Shown here piece after piece: positions 43,201 through 52,347 of a stretch of DNA of 64,000 bases. The notes beneath the pieces were generated by a model. That model worked only from the letters and a program-made list of their open reading frames with translations. It was not told the origin of the DNA and searched no databases. Position 1 is the first letter of the stretch. The number at the start of each line of letters is the position of its first letter. The translations under genes were made by a program, and so were the position numbers. Source of the stretch: Methylobacterium sp. J-067 (GTDB lineage Bacteria > Pseudomonadota > Alphaproteobacteria > Rhizobiales > Beijerinckiaceae); assembly GCF_022829465.1 (NCBI RefSeq), contig NZ_JAKSXZ010000050.1, positions 40,609 through 104,608 of the forward strand, given 5' to 3'.

Positions 43201-44801
43201 GGGGCGGACCCTCCCAGGACGGCGCGGACGTAATCCTGCGGCTGGGTCAGCCAGCCCACCGTCGCGTCGGCATAGGCGAGCGCCGGGCCGCCCCAGACGG
43301 AGAGGGCGAGGCAGGTCGCGAGCAGGCCGGCCAGCGCCGCGACCTCGGAGCGGGCCAGCGTCGGCGGCTTGTCCGCGTCGCGCACCCAGAGGTTCAGGAT
43401 GCCGAGCCGCACCAGCGGCATCAGCGTGAACAGGCTCGACAGGGTGAGGGCGGCGATCAGCCACCAGCCGGTGGGGGAGGGCGCGTCGGCGGCGCCCACG
43501 AAGATCGCGAGCTTGCCGACGAAGCCCGCGAGCGGCGGGATACCCGCCAGCATCAGCGTGCAGAGCAGGAAGCCGACGCCGAGGATCGCGACGCCCGCCG
43601 GGATGACGCTGCCGACCTCGACGGAATCCTCGTCGTCGAACGGGTCGCGGTACTCGTCGGCGAAGACCGGCGCGGCGGCCTCGGCCGGATCGCGCCCGCG
43701 CTGGAGGATCTCTGCGAGGAGGAACAGGGCGCCCGCCGCCAGCGTCGAGCCGACGAGGTAGTAGAGCGCCCCCGCCAGCGCCCGGTCGTTGCCGGAGCCG
43801 AGGGCGGCGAGCACCGTGCCGGAGGAGACCATCACCGCGTAGCCCGCCGCGCGGGTGAGGTCGCGGGCGGCGAGCAGGCCCACCGTCCCGAAGGCGAGGG
43901 TCGCGAGCCCCGCCGCGAACAGCATTGTCTGGCCGAAGCCCGCCGAGACACCCGCGCCGAAGACGAGGAGGCTCAGGCGCACCACCACGTAGATGCCGAC
44001 CTTGCTGAGGATCGCGAGGATGGCGGCGGCCGGCGCGGTGGCCGCCGCGTAGGTGGAGGGCAGCCAGAAGCCCAGGGGCCACGCGCTGCACTTGATCAGG
44101 AAGGCGAGGCCGAGGATGGCGCAGCCGATCTCGAACAGGGCGAGTTCGCCCGCCGTGGGCCCGGCGAGGCGCCGGGCGAGGTCGGCCATGTTGAGCGTGC
44201 CCATCGTGCCGTAGATCAGGCTGACGCCGACGAGGAAGAACAGCGAGGCGACAAGGTTCACGGCGATGTAGCCGAGCCCGGCGCGGATCCGCGTCTCCCC
44301 CGAACCGTGCAGGACGAGCCCGTAGGAGGCCGCGAGCATCACCTCGAAGAACACGAACAGGTTGAACAGGTCGCCGGTCAGGAAGGCGCCGTTCACCCCC
44401 ATCAGCAGGAGCAGGAACAGGCCGTGGAAGCGCGGCCCCGCCCGCCCCCAGCGGGCGAAGGAGAAGACCAGCGCGCAGAGCCCCAGCACCGAGGACAGGG
44501 CGAGCATCATCGCCGAGAGCCGGTCGGCCACAAGGACGATCCCGTAGGGCGCGGCCCAGTTGCCGAGGCGGTAGACGCGCGGCGCGTCCGAGACCGAGAC
44601 GACGAGGGTCACGGCGATGGCGATCAGGGCGAGGATCGTCGCGAAGGATAGGCTCGCCTTCAGCGCGCGGCGGCGCTCGTCGAGGAGGAACATCGCCCCG
44701 GCCACCGCGATCGGCAGCACCACCGGCAGGACGGTGACGTGGTCCGACCACGCGGTCTCGACGGCGAGGTTCGTCACGGCCGGGTTCATGCGCGGGTTCA
44801 T
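43197..44801 (-). CDS. mrpD: Cation/proton antiporter subunit D
   Basis: A 534-residue membrane protein homologous to the proton-pumping NuoM/NuoN subunits, with about fourteen helices. The FNLFVFFEVMLAASYGLV helix carries the conserved Glu, and IKCSAWPLGFWLPSTYA carries the key Lys. It would catalyse part of the proton/cation exchange. The ATG at 44801 overlaps the mrpC stop. An insertion of acidic residues (EYRDPFDDEDS, about 390-400) lies between helices and looks specific to this lineage. Confidence 0.92.
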   Translation of the reverse strand: MNPRMNPAVTNLAVETAWSDHVTVLPVVLPIAVAGAMFLLDERRRALKASLSFATILALIAIAVTLVVSVSDAPRVYRLGNWAAPYGIVLVADRLSAMMLALSSVLGLCALVFSFARWGRAGPRFHGLFLLLLMGVNGAFLTGDLFNLFVFFEVMLAASYGLVLHGSGETRIRAGLGYIAVNLVASLFFLVGVSLIYGTMGTLNMADLARRLAGPTAGELALFEIGCAILGLAFLIKCSAWPLGFWLPSTYAAATAPAAAILAILSKVGIYVVVRLSLLVFGAGVSAGFGQTMLFAAGLATLAFGTVGLLAARDLTRAAGYAVMVSSGTVLAALGSGNDRALAGALYYLVGSTLAAGALFLLAEILQRGRDPAEAAAPVFADEYRDPFDDEDSVEVGSVIPAGVAILGVGFLLCTLMLAGIPPLAGFVGKLAIFVGAADAPSPTGWWLIAALTLSSLFTLMPLVRLGILNLWVRDADKPPTLARSEVAALAGLLATCLALSVWGGPALAYADATVGWLTQPQDYVRAVLGGSAP

Positions 44802-45151
44802 GGGCGGGGCTCTTCCTGGTGCGGCTCGCGCCCGTCGACATGGTCCGAGCCGGTCACGCCCCGGGCGGCCAGCAGCACCACGAGGAACAGGGCGGTCAGC
44901 GCGAAGCTGATCACTACGGCGGTGAGCACCAGGGCCTGGGGCACGGGATCGTCCACGGAGACGATGTCCGGCCCGGCGCCGAGGACCGGCGGCGCCCCGA
45001 CGGTCAGCCGCCCCATGCCGAAGATGAACAGGTTCACCGCGTAGCTCAGGAGCGACAGCCCGAGCACGACCTGGAAGGTGCGTGGCCGCAGGATCAGCCA
45101 GATCCCGGCGGCGGACAGCACCCCGATCCCGAGGGAGAGGACGAGTTCCAT
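44798..45151 (-). CDS. mrpC: Cation/proton antiporter subunit C
   Basis: A 117-residue NuoK-like membrane protein with three helices (GIGVLSAAGIWLILRPR, YAVNLFIFGMG, PQALVLTAVVISFALTAL). The ATG at 45151 shares one base with the stop of the fused AB gene (TGATG), so translation is coupled. The polar tail is cytoplasmic. Confidence 0.9.
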   Translation of the reverse strand: MELVLSLGIGVLSAAGIWLILRPRTFQVVLGLSLLSYAVNLFIFGMGRLTVGAPPVLGAGPDIVSVDDPVPQALVLTAVVISFALTALFLVVLLAARGVTGSDHVDGREPHQEEPRP

Positions 45152-48063
45152 CAGGCGCGCTCCCGCTCGGCCTCGACCCCCCGCGTCCGCCGCAGGGACT
45201 GGTGGGCCAGCGCCACGAGCATCAGCACGCTCGCGCCGACGACGAGGACCATGATGCCGAGATCGAAGATCAGGGCGGAGGCGAGCGGCACCTTGCCGAG
45301 GATCGGCGCATCCCAATAGGCGAAGGCGGCGGTGAGGAACGGGTGCGCGAACAGCCAGGAGGTCGCCCCGGCGAAAACCGACACGAGGAGGCCGATCCCG
45401 ATCCAGAGGATCGGCTGGATGCGCAGGCGCGCCTCCACCCATTCGGCGCCGTTGGCCATGTATTGCAGCATGAAGCCGATGGTCAGCGTGATGCCCGCAG
45501 CGAAGCCGCCGCCGGGTAGGTCGTGCCCGCGCAGGAACAGGTGCAGGGCGAGCAGCACGACGAAGGGAAACAGCCACGTGATCACCGTGCGCGGCACCAT
45601 CAGCGCATCGGCGGCGGTGTGGCCGGGCTCGCGCCCCTCGCGGCCTCGATCGTAGGCGTCCTGCCGGATCTGCTGGGCCGGGCGCGCGCGGCTGTCGGGG
45701 GCGGGGCGGAAGCGGCGGAGCAGGGCGAAGACGGTGAGCCCGACCACGCCCAGCACGCAGATCTCGCCCAGGGTGTCGAAGGCCCGGAAATCGACCAGCA
45801 GCACGTTGACGACGTTGCGCCCGCCCGCCTGCGGATAGGCCTCCTCCACGAACCAGCGGCTGATCCCCTCGACGGGGGGCCGGGTCATCACCGCGTAAGC
45901 CAGCCCGGCGAGGCCGGACCCGGCGCAGGCCGCGATGGCGAGGTCGATGAGGCGCCGCCGCCGCGCCCGCCCCCGCTCGGAGGCTGGCGCGGGGATCGCC
46001 GCGTCGCGCTTGGGCAGCCAGCGTAGGCCCAGGAGCAGCATCACCGTGGTGACGATCTCCACGAGGATCTGCGTCACCGCGAGGTCCGGGGCCGAGAGCC
46101 AGAGGAAGCTGAGGCAGCTCACGAGACCCGCCCCGCCGAGCAGGATCACCGCCGAGAGCCGGTGGTATTTCGCCCGCTCCGCCGCGCCGACGGCGCAAGC
46201 CGCGCCGACCAGCCAGAGCAGGGCGAAGGCGGGATCGAAGGCGGTGGTCCGCCCCGGCGCGAACAGGTCGAGCCCCCGCCCGAGGCCCGCCGCCGTGGCG
46301 GCCAGCAGGGCGGCGAGGAACAGGATGCGCAGCTGCGGCTGCAGCCTCTCGGTGCCGAGCCGCGCCTCGAGCCAGCGGGCGCCGCGCACGAGGTTGGTCA
46401 TGCCGCGCTCGAACAGCCAGCCGCCGTCGAGCCGGTCCATCAGCCACGGGCCGCCGCGCGGGTTGGTGTCGATGCGCTTGCCGAAGGCCATGTAGAGCGC
46501 GACGCCGCCTGCCAGCGCCAGGACGCTCATGGCCAGGGGCGCGTTGAACCCGTGCCAGAGGGCGAGGTCGTAATCGGGCGTGCGGTCCCCGAGCACGGCG
46601 CGGGCGGCGCCGGCCAGGAGCGGCCCGATCGTCAGGTTCGGCACGAGGCCGATGGCGACGCAGACGAGCACCAGCGCCTCGATGGGGATGCGCATCCAGC
46701 GCGCCGGCTCGTGTGGCGCGTGGGGCAGGTCCCGCGCCGGGGGGCCGAAGAAGGTCTGGCGGATGAAGCGCAGGGAGTAGAGCACCGTGAAGGCGCTCGC
46801 CAGGGTCGCCAGCACCGGCAGGGCGAGGTTGAGGGCGTGGTCGCCCCGGTTGTCGACCGCCTCGGCCAGGAACATCTCCTTGGAAAGGAAGCCGTTGAGC
46901 AGCGGCACGCCGGCCATGGCGGCGGCGGCGACCATGGCGAGCGTTCCGGTGTAGGGCATGGCCCGCCACAGCCCGCTGAGGCGGCGCATGTCCCGCGTGC
47001 CGGTCTCGTGGTCGATGATCCCGGCGGCCATGAACAGCGAGGCCTTGAAGGTCGCGTGGTTCACCGTGTGGAAGATCGCGGCCACCACCGCCAGCGGCGA
47101 ATCGAGGCCGAGCAGCAGGGTGATCAGCCCGAGATGGCTGATGGTGGAATAGGCGAGCAGCCCCTTCAGGTCGTGCTGGAAGATCGCGCTCCAGGCGCCG
47201 ACCAGCATCGTCGCCATGCCGGCGGTGCCGACGATCCAGTACCAGCTCTCCGTGCCCGACAGGACCGGCCACAGGCGGATCATCAGGAAGATGCCGGCCT
47301 TCACCATCGTCGCCGAGTGGAGGTAGGCGCTGATCGGCGTCGGCGCCGCCATCGCCCGGGGCAGCCAGATGTGGAACGGGAACTGCGCCGACTTGGTGAG
47401 CGCCCCGGCCAGGATCAGCACCAGGGCCGGCAGGTAGAGGGGGCTCTCGCGGATCGCCGTCCCCGAGGCGAGCACCGCGTCGAGATCGTAGCTGCCCGCG
47501 ATCCGCCCGAGGATGACCATGCCGACGAGGAGGCACAGGCCCCCGGCGGCGGTGATGGTGAGCGCCATCCGCGCCCCATCGCGGGCCGAGGCGTTGTCGG
47601 ACCAGTAGCCGATCAGCAGGAACGAGACGATGCTCGTCAATTCCCAGAAGACGACGAGCTGGAGCACGTTGCCCGAGAGCACGATGCCGAGCATCGCGCC
47701 CACGAAGGCGAGGAAGTAGCAGAACAGGCGCGGCACCGGATCGGCGGCGGCCATGTAGTACTGCGCATAGAGCACCACCAGCGCGCCGATCCCGAGGATC
47801 AGCAGCGAGAAGATCCAGGCGAGTCCGTCGAGGCGCAGGACGAAGCGGACGCCGAGGCTCGGCAGCCAGTCGACGGCGAATGTGACGGGCTCCGGCCCCG
47901 CGGCGAGGGGCGAGAGCCACGCGAGGCAGGCGAGGCTCGCCAGCGTCGCGAATCCCGTCACCCCGGCGGCGGCCCCGCGCGCGTGGCTCGGCAGGCAGAT
48001 CGCCACGACGCTGCCGAGGAAGGGCAGGGTCGCGGCGGCGGCGAGGAGGAGTTCGGGCGGCAT
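45151..48063 (-). CDS. mrpA: Fused Na+/H+ antiporter subunits A and B
   Basis: A 970-residue protein. The N-terminal ~750 residues are a NuoL-like subunit with about twenty helices (LTSIVSFLLIGYWSD, HSATMVKAGIFLMIRLWPVL, VNHATFKASLFMAAGIIDHETGTRD). The C-terminal ~200 residues are MrpB (DLPGGGFAAGITLTIGFMLQY). A/B fusion is the usual arrangement in group 2 (Pha-like) systems of alphaproteobacteria. The complex exports Na+ or K+ in exchange for protons and supports pH and salt tolerance. The ATG at 48063 is used; an in-frame upstream ATG at 48126 lacks a membrane start and ribosome site. Confidence 0.92.
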   Translation of the reverse strand: MPPELLLAAAATLPFLGSVVAICLPSHARGAAAGVTGFATLASLACLAWLSPLAAGPEPVTFAVDWLPSLGVRFVLRLDGLAWIFSLLILGIGALVVLYAQYYMAAADPVPRLFCYFLAFVGAMLGIVLSGNVLQLVVFWELTSIVSFLLIGYWSDNASARDGARMALTITAAGGLCLLVGMVILGRIAGSYDLDAVLASGTAIRESPLYLPALVLILAGALTKSAQFPFHIWLPRAMAAPTPISAYLHSATMVKAGIFLMIRLWPVLSGTESWYWIVGTAGMATMLVGAWSAIFQHDLKGLLAYSTISHLGLITLLLGLDSPLAVVAAIFHTVNHATFKASLFMAAGIIDHETGTRDMRRLSGLWRAMPYTGTLAMVAAAAMAGVPLLNGFLSKEMFLAEAVDNRGDHALNLALPVLATLASAFTVLYSLRFIRQTFFGPPARDLPHAPHEPARWMRIPIEALVLVCVAIGLVPNLTIGPLLAGAARAVLGDRTPDYDLALWHGFNAPLAMSVLALAGGVALYMAFGKRIDTNPRGGPWLMDRLDGGWLFERGMTNLVRGARWLEARLGTERLQPQLRILFLAALLAATAAGLGRGLDLFAPGRTTAFDPAFALLWLVGAACAVGAAERAKYHRLSAVILLGGAGLVSCLSFLWLSAPDLAVTQILVEIVTTVMLLLGLRWLPKRDAAIPAPASERGRARRRRLIDLAIAACAGSGLAGLAYAVMTRPPVEGISRWFVEEAYPQAGGRNVVNVLLVDFRAFDTLGEICVLGVVGLTVFALLRRFRPAPDSRARPAQQIRQDAYDRGREGREPGHTAADALMVPRTVITWLFPFVVLLALHLFLRGHDLPGGGFAAGITLTIGFMLQYMANGAEWVEARLRIQPILWIGIGLLVSVFAGATSWLFAHPFLTAAFAYWDAPILGKVPLASALIFDLGIMVLVVGASVLMLVALAHQSLRRTRGVEAERERA

Positions 48064-48096
48064 CGTCAGAGGGAAGAGCGCACTTTCCGCGGCCAA

Positions 48097-48109
48097 GCAA
48101 CAGTGTTGC
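48097..48109. promoter_or_regulatory. Palindrome upstream of the Mrp operon
   Basis: GCAACAGTGTTGC, two 6-bp perfect arms around one central base, 34 bp before the mrpA start and 97 bp before the divergent small gene. Spacing and symmetry suit a regulator of the Mrp operon or of both genes. Confidence 0.35.
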
Positions 48110-48205
48110 CGCCGTGGAACGCGCAAAGCCCGGCGCCACGCCTTGCCGGCGGGCGGCGCCGGCCCATCTCACCGGCTCCGGACGATCGTCCGTAGGGAGG
48201 TCGCC

Positions 48206-48499
48206 ATGCGCGTCACGTCGCTTGCGGTGGTTCTGGGCCTCGCCGCCGCAGGGCCGGCCCTCGCGCAGGGGGGCGGCGAAGCGGTCCCGGTCTGCGAGAA
48301 CCTCGTCGCCCTGCGGCAATGGTCGGCCGGGGCGGGGGACGATCCCGTCCGGGCGGCGGCACAGGCCGAGAAGCCGCCCGGCTGCCGCCTCGTCGCGCGG
48401 GAGACGCTCGGCGCCGTGGAGCGCCGCTCGACCTTCGGCGGGGCGATCTACGAATGCCTCGCCCAGGCCGGCGGCGCCTGCGTCTGGGTGATGCCGTAG
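48206..48499 (+). CDS. Small secreted protein of unknown function
   Basis: A 97-residue protein with a signal peptide (MRVTSLAVVLGLAAAGPALA then cleavage) and three cysteines in the mature part (VCENL, GCRLV, ECLAQ) plus one near the C-terminus (ACVWV), enough for two disulfides. No family recognised. AGGGAGG lies six bases before the ATG. It is divergent from the Mrp operon and convergent with the next gene. Confidence 0.65.
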   Translation: MRVTSLAVVLGLAAAGPALAQGGGEAVPVCENLVALRQWSAGAGDDPVRAAAQAEKPPGCRLVARETLGAVERRSTFGGAIYECLAQAGGACVWVMP

Positions 48500-48503
48500 G
48501 GCC

Positions 48504-48986
48504 TCAGCCCTTCAGCCGCTTGTTGCACGCGCTGTAATAGCCGCCGCCCTTCTGGATCCACTTCATGTCGCCGAGCGTGCCGGCGGCCTTGGCGGCGTTG
48601 TAGCTGTCGAGGCAGGTGTGCATCCGCTGCTTGCCGGCCGACTCGCTCGCGTATTTCGGATCGACCTTCGCCGGGAAGGCGGCCGTGCCGGTCGCGGCGG
48701 CGGTGGCCGCCGGCGCGGGGGAGGGGGCCGGCGCGGGGGCGGCGGTCTTGGTGCCGCCGGCCGGGGCCATCGGGTTCGGCACGGTCGCGGCCGCCTGGGC
48801 CGGAGCGGCCTCCGCGCCGCATTCGGCCCTGCGGAAATCGTTCCACTTCCGGCCGTTCAGCGTGCCGTCCTGCTTGGCGGCCTGGTACTTGGTCGAGCAC
48901 TCCTTCGTGGTCAGGGCGAGGGCGGGGGTGACGGACAGGCCGAGGGTGACACCGAGCAGGGCGGTGGCTAGGGGTGAGCGGACCAT
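48504..48986 (-). CDS. Secreted protein with two PsiF-type repeats
   Basis: A 160-residue protein. A signal peptide (about 1-24) is followed by two similar ~35-residue units with a Cys near each end and a G-x-x-W core: TTKECSTKYQAAKQDGTLNG at 26-45 and HTCLDSYNAAKAAGTLGD near 122-139. They are joined by a Pro/Ala/Thr-rich linker. The repeat matches the PsiF family (E. coli PsiF is phosphate-starvation inducible), whose function is not known. Both units keep their Cys pairs and so should form disulfides in the periplasm. Confidence 0.72.
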   Translation of the reverse strand: MVRSPLATALLGVTLGLSVTPALALTTKECSTKYQAAKQDGTLNGRKWNDFRRAECGAEAAPAQAAATVPNPMAPAGGTKTAAPAPAPSPAPAATAAATGTAAFPAKVDPKYASESAGKQRMHTCLDSYNAAKAAGTLGDMKWIQKGGGYYSACNKRLKG

Positions 48987-49112
48987 GACGGGATCCTCCA
49001 GGTCGCGGGCGCGTGCGAACCGGAGCGGACGCTACTTGCGGCTGTGATTTCGACAAGCGCGCAACCGTCATTCGCAGTTGAAAACTGCGTGTGCGGAGAG
49101 GGGCTTGTGGCG

Positions 49113-49967
49113 CTACAGGAGCGGCTTCGCCTTGAACGTGTAGTCCACGCGCAGGCCGAAGGTGAACTGGTCGGGGTTGCCGTAGGGGCGGTCGACCAGG
49201 GGGCTTTCGCCGGAGGCGCCGAGGATGCGGCTGTAGCCGCCATAGGCGGTGTAGGACCACGTGTCGTCCTGGCGGAACGTGACGGCCGCGAGGAGTCCGG
49301 CGGAATAGAAGCTGCCGGGGTCGTAGGGGGCGACGCGGCCGTTGACGGCGGCCTCGATCGGGCTCACCCCGAAATAGGTCCGCGCGAAGCTCGCATCGCC
49401 GATGTTGAAGCGCGGCCCCGCCGAGATCAGCCACCGCCCCACGGGCAGGAGGTAGTCGGCGGCCACGGTGCCCACCGTGCCGTGATGCCCGTAGACCCCC
49501 TGGCGGACCTCACCGCGCAGGCGGATGGCGGAGACGGGGTAGATCTCCACGAACAGGCCGGGCTCGAAGGCCATCCGCGCGTCGCGGAACCCGAACAGGT
49601 GCGCGCGGTCGTCGCCGTAATAGCGGCCGGGGACGAAGCGCAGGGTCGGGCCGGTGCGGAACGCCTCGGTGTCGTAGAGGGTGAAGCTGAAATTGTCGTC
49701 CGGCGCGGAGAAACGGCGCGGCTCGCCGGACTTGCGGATGTCGAGGCCGGGATAGCCCACGGCGGTGTAATCCGCCGCCCCCGGATAGCGCGGGATCGCC
49801 TGGGCCGTGGCGCTCACGGTGATCTCCCAGGTCTCGGCGTCCACGTAGGTGAAGGCGGCCGGGCGCGCGGGCATGTCCTGCGCGACGGCGGGGGTGACGG
49901 CGGCGGCGAGGGGCAGGCAGGCCACCCCGGCGCGCAGGCCGGATACGAGACTCGACGCGTTACCCAC
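49113..49967 (-). CDS. MipA/OmpV-family outer-membrane protein
   Basis: A 284-residue beta-barrel precursor. The GTG at 49967 gives a well-formed signal peptide ending near TPAVAQ; a start at 50027 would add 20 Arg-rich residues. The mature protein opens with TWEITVSATAQAIPRYPGAADY, the MipA/OmpV signature, and ends VDYTFKAKPLL with alternating strands. Family members act as outer-membrane pores or scaffold proteins. A divergent regulator is not evident nearby. Confidence 0.78.
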   Translation of the reverse strand: MGNASSLVSGLRAGVACLPLAAAVTPAVAQDMPARPAAFTYVDAETWEITVSATAQAIPRYPGAADYTAVGYPGLDIRKSGEPRRFSAPDDNFSFTLYDTEAFRTGPTLRFVPGRYYGDDRAHLFGFRDARMAFEPGLFVEIYPVSAIRLRGEVRQGVYGHHGTVGTVAADYLLPVGRWLISAGPRFNIGDASFARTYFGVSPIEAAVNGRVAPYDPGSFYSAGLLAAVTFRQDDTWSYTAYGGYSRILGASGESPLVDRPYGNPDQFTFGLRVDYTFKAKPLL

Positions 49968-50099
49968 CGAACGGACCTGCCTTTCTCGGCGCGCAGATTC
50001 CCGCGCGCGCCGCGGCACGCCAGACACATTGTCTCGATCAGCGCCGTTTCGGTCCGGGCTGCGGCACCATGGCCGCGCGGGGGGGCGTCGTGAGGCGGC

Positions 50100-50378
50100 T
50101 CAGCCGCGCCGCAGCAGGACGATGGTCTCGCCCTGGGCGAGGGTGGGGGCGTCCTGCCGGGGGGCCGAGGGCCGGCCGAAGGTCTGGGCCCAGGTGAGGG
50201 TGATGACCTGCGCGCTCCCGGACGTCTCCTCGCGCTGCATGCGCAAGGCCCGGCGGCGGGCGGCGCCGATCCAGCGCCGGATCCGGGGATTGCGGGTCCG
50301 CGACGATTCCGGCGCCCACATCTCGTCCTGCCGCCGCCTGAGCCAGGCCACCGGCCGCTCACCCTCTCTCCGCACCAT
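50100..50378 (-). CDS. Arginine-rich small hypothetical protein
   Basis: A frame of ~92 residues with clustered Arg (WLRRRQDEM, RIRRWIGAARRRALRM) and a C-terminal region with a LAQGETIVLLRRG ending. No domain recognised, no clear ribosome site. It lies between the MipA-like gene and the AraC gene, all on the minus strand. It may be genuine (the intergenic space would otherwise be over 500 bp) but is weakly supported. A start at 50384 is equally possible. Confidence 0.35.
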   Translation of the reverse strand: MVRREGERPVAWLRRRQDEMWAPESSRTRNPRIRRWIGAARRRALRMQREETSGSAQVITLTWAQTFGRPSAPRQDAPTLAQGETIVLLRRG

Positions 50379-50481
50379 GGACATCCATCCAGCACAACCT
50401 GGAGATATGTCGCGCGAAGCCGGGTCCCTCGCGACCGGCGCCCGTCCCAAAGTGTTCAGCGGGCGTCCCAATGCACCGGCC

Positions 50482-51522
50482 TCACACGTCGAGTCGGAGC
50501 ACCCAATCGTAGAAATCGTCCCAGCCGCCGGCAGGCAGCGCATCCGGGGCGCCCCCGCCCGGCCCGGCCCCGGACCCGCCGGCCCGCACGTCCACCGGGC
50601 TGAGGCCGAACTCCGCCCGGAACGCCTGGGTGAAGCTCACCGGACTGCCGTAGCCGTAGCGGTAGGCGATCTCCGAGACGCGGATCCCGTGCGGCCCGGC
50701 CTCCACGAGGTCGCGGTAGGCGCGGGCGAGCCGGCAGCGGCGGATGTATTCGAGCACGCCGCCCAGCGGCGCGAACAGGCGGTAGAGCCCGCTGCGGGAG
50801 ATGCCGAAGCGGTGGCAGAGGTGGCTCACGCTCAACAGCGGCGAGCCGATCTCGGCGTCGATGTAGCGGCGGATCACGAGGAGCACCGGCGCGCGCTCCG
50901 CCGGGCGCCCGCCGCGATCCGCCCCGGCCGCCGTGCGGGCCGCCATGCCGACGAGGATGGCCGTCGCCTCGGAGGCGGCCCGCGCCTCGTCGGCGGTGAA
51001 ATGCGGCGCGTTCGTCCCGAGGGAGCGCAGGTGGTCGCTCACCAGGGTGCCGAACGGCGTGCGCCCCCGCAGGATCGTCCCATGCGCCTCCTCCAGGCCC
51101 TGCCCCTCCTCCGGGAACAGGGCGCGGGGCATGATCAGGGTCATCGCCCGGTAATCGGTCGAGCGCATCGCGAGGGGCCGCGACAGGTCCAGGAGGGCGA
51201 TGTCGCCGGTGGCAAGGTCCGTCTCGCGCCCGGCGGCCTCCACCTCGGCATGGCCGTCCATGCGCATCTGGATGGCGATGTGATCGACGCCCATCCGCGC
51301 GACGAGGCCACGCGAGCGCTCGATGCGCAACTCCGAGGCGGCGGTGAAGCCGACGATGGCGTTGCCGAGGTGGTAGACCTCCGACCGGCCCCGGAATTCC
51401 GGCGTGTCCTCCTTGCGGATGCGCACGTCCCAGAACGGGGCCACGGCCTCGCGCCAGGCCGAGACCTTCCGCGGGCCGAGGGTCGAGCCCTCCAGACGGA
51501 GATTGGGTCCGCGTACCGTCAT
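50482..51522 (-). CDS. AraC-family transcriptional regulator
   Basis: A 346-residue regulator. The N-terminal ~200 residues form a cupin-like AraC-binding domain (DHIAIQMRMDGHAEVE, GDIALLDLSRPLAM). Residues ~218-320 form the double helix-turn-helix with HLCHRFGISRSGLYRLFAPL and the VSEIAYRYGYGSPVSFTQAFR second helix pair. The C-terminal ~25 residues are Gly/Pro-rich and unlikely to fold. It is similar to Feo/NitR-type regulators by layout only. The effector is unknown. Confidence 0.87.
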   Translation of the reverse strand: MTVRGPNLRLEGSTLGPRKVSAWREAVAPFWDVRIRKEDTPEFRGRSEVYHLGNAIVGFTAASELRIERSRGLVARMGVDHIAIQMRMDGHAEVEAAGRETDLATGDIALLDLSRPLAMRSTDYRAMTLIMPRALFPEEGQGLEEAHGTILRGRTPFGTLVSDHLRSLGTNAPHFTADEARAASEATAILVGMAARTAAGADRGGRPAERAPVLLVIRRYIDAEIGSPLLSVSHLCHRFGISRSGLYRLFAPLGGVLEYIRRCRLARAYRDLVEAGPHGIRVSEIAYRYGYGSPVSFTQAFRAEFGLSPVDVRAGGSGAGPGGGAPDALPAGGWDDFYDWVLRLDV

Positions 51523-51831
51523 CGCTGGTTCGAACGTCGCTCCGGTCCGCCTGCTCGACCGGGCTGGACCCGTGTCCGGTCAAGGTCTTACCGAGGGATC
51601 AGCCCGGCACAACACAGTTGCCATGGATTTGGTGTCAATTGCAGACAATCTTTCTACCCAGGGGCAGGGCGGGCTCGACAGCACCGGCCGCGCCCAGGAC
51701 CGCCCGGCGACGCGGCAGGCCTGCGACGGAGCTATGCACCTTCAAGTTGTATGTTTAAGCACAGGTTCGGCATTGAACTGGCATGGGGGTCGCTTTAGTT
51801 ATCTCTATTGTTCAAGCCGAAAGCCTTCTCC
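51523..51831. other. Intergenic region between AraC and MucR genes
   Basis: A 309-bp divergent gap. The last ~110 bases before the MucR gene are AT-richer (TTTAAGCAC, TTTAGTTATCTC), which suits a Ros/MucR self-binding promoter since these proteins prefer AT-rich targets. No gene, RNA or clear palindrome could be supported. Confidence 0.45.
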
Positions 51832-52335
51832 ATGACCGGATCAGCCCCCGACAAAACTTTAGAGTTTATTGAGATGACCGGCGAGATTGTCGCCGCTTAT
51901 GTCTCCCACAATCACGTTGCCGTGACCGATCTGCCTGCGCTCATCGCCAGCGTGCACGCCTCGCTCAACGGCTTCGCCGACGGGAGCGCCCTCCAGGGGG
52001 CCGAGGAGCCTTCGAACAAGCCGTCGGCGGCGCAGATCCGCAAGTCGGTGAAACCGGAGGGCATCGTCAGCTTCATCGACGGCAAGACCTACAAGACGCT
52101 GAAGCGTCACCTGACCTCGCATGGCCTCGACCCGGACAGCTACCGGGAGCGGTTCGGCCTGCCGGGCGACTATCCGATGGTGGCCCTGGCCTACAGCGAG
52201 AAGCGCTCCAGCCTCGCCAAGTCCCTGGGCCTCGGCCGCCCCGGCGAGCGCGCCGCGCGCAAGGCTCCCGAGCCGGTCGCCCCCGAGCCCGCCGCCGAGG
52301 CCGCCCCCGCGAAGGGCCGCCGCAAGGTCGCCTGA
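51832..52335 (+). CDS. Ros/MucR-family transcriptional regulator lacking the zinc-binding cysteines
   Basis: A 167-residue DNA-binding protein. The core DGKTYKTLKRHLTSHGLD with DSYRERFGLP and PMVALAYSEKRSSLAKSLGLGRPG matches Ros/MucR, which represses exopolysaccharide and motility genes in rhizobia. In Ros the finger starts with two cysteines two residues apart. Here those positions are Ser80 and Asp83, while the histidines (His93, His97) remain, so zinc is either absent or bound differently. The Ala/Pro-rich tail (~145-167) is lineage-specific. The ATG at 51832 is used. A DCC-family gene follows 12 bases later. Confidence 0.88.
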   Translation: MTGSAPDKTLEFIEMTGEIVAAYVSHNHVAVTDLPALIASVHASLNGFADGSALQGAEEPSNKPSAAQIRKSVKPEGIVSFIDGKTYKTLKRHLTSHGLDPDSYRERFGLPGDYPMVALAYSEKRSSLAKSLGLGRPGERAARKAPEPVAPEPAAEAAPAKGRRKVA

Positions 52336-52347
52336 CGGGCCGCCGCG

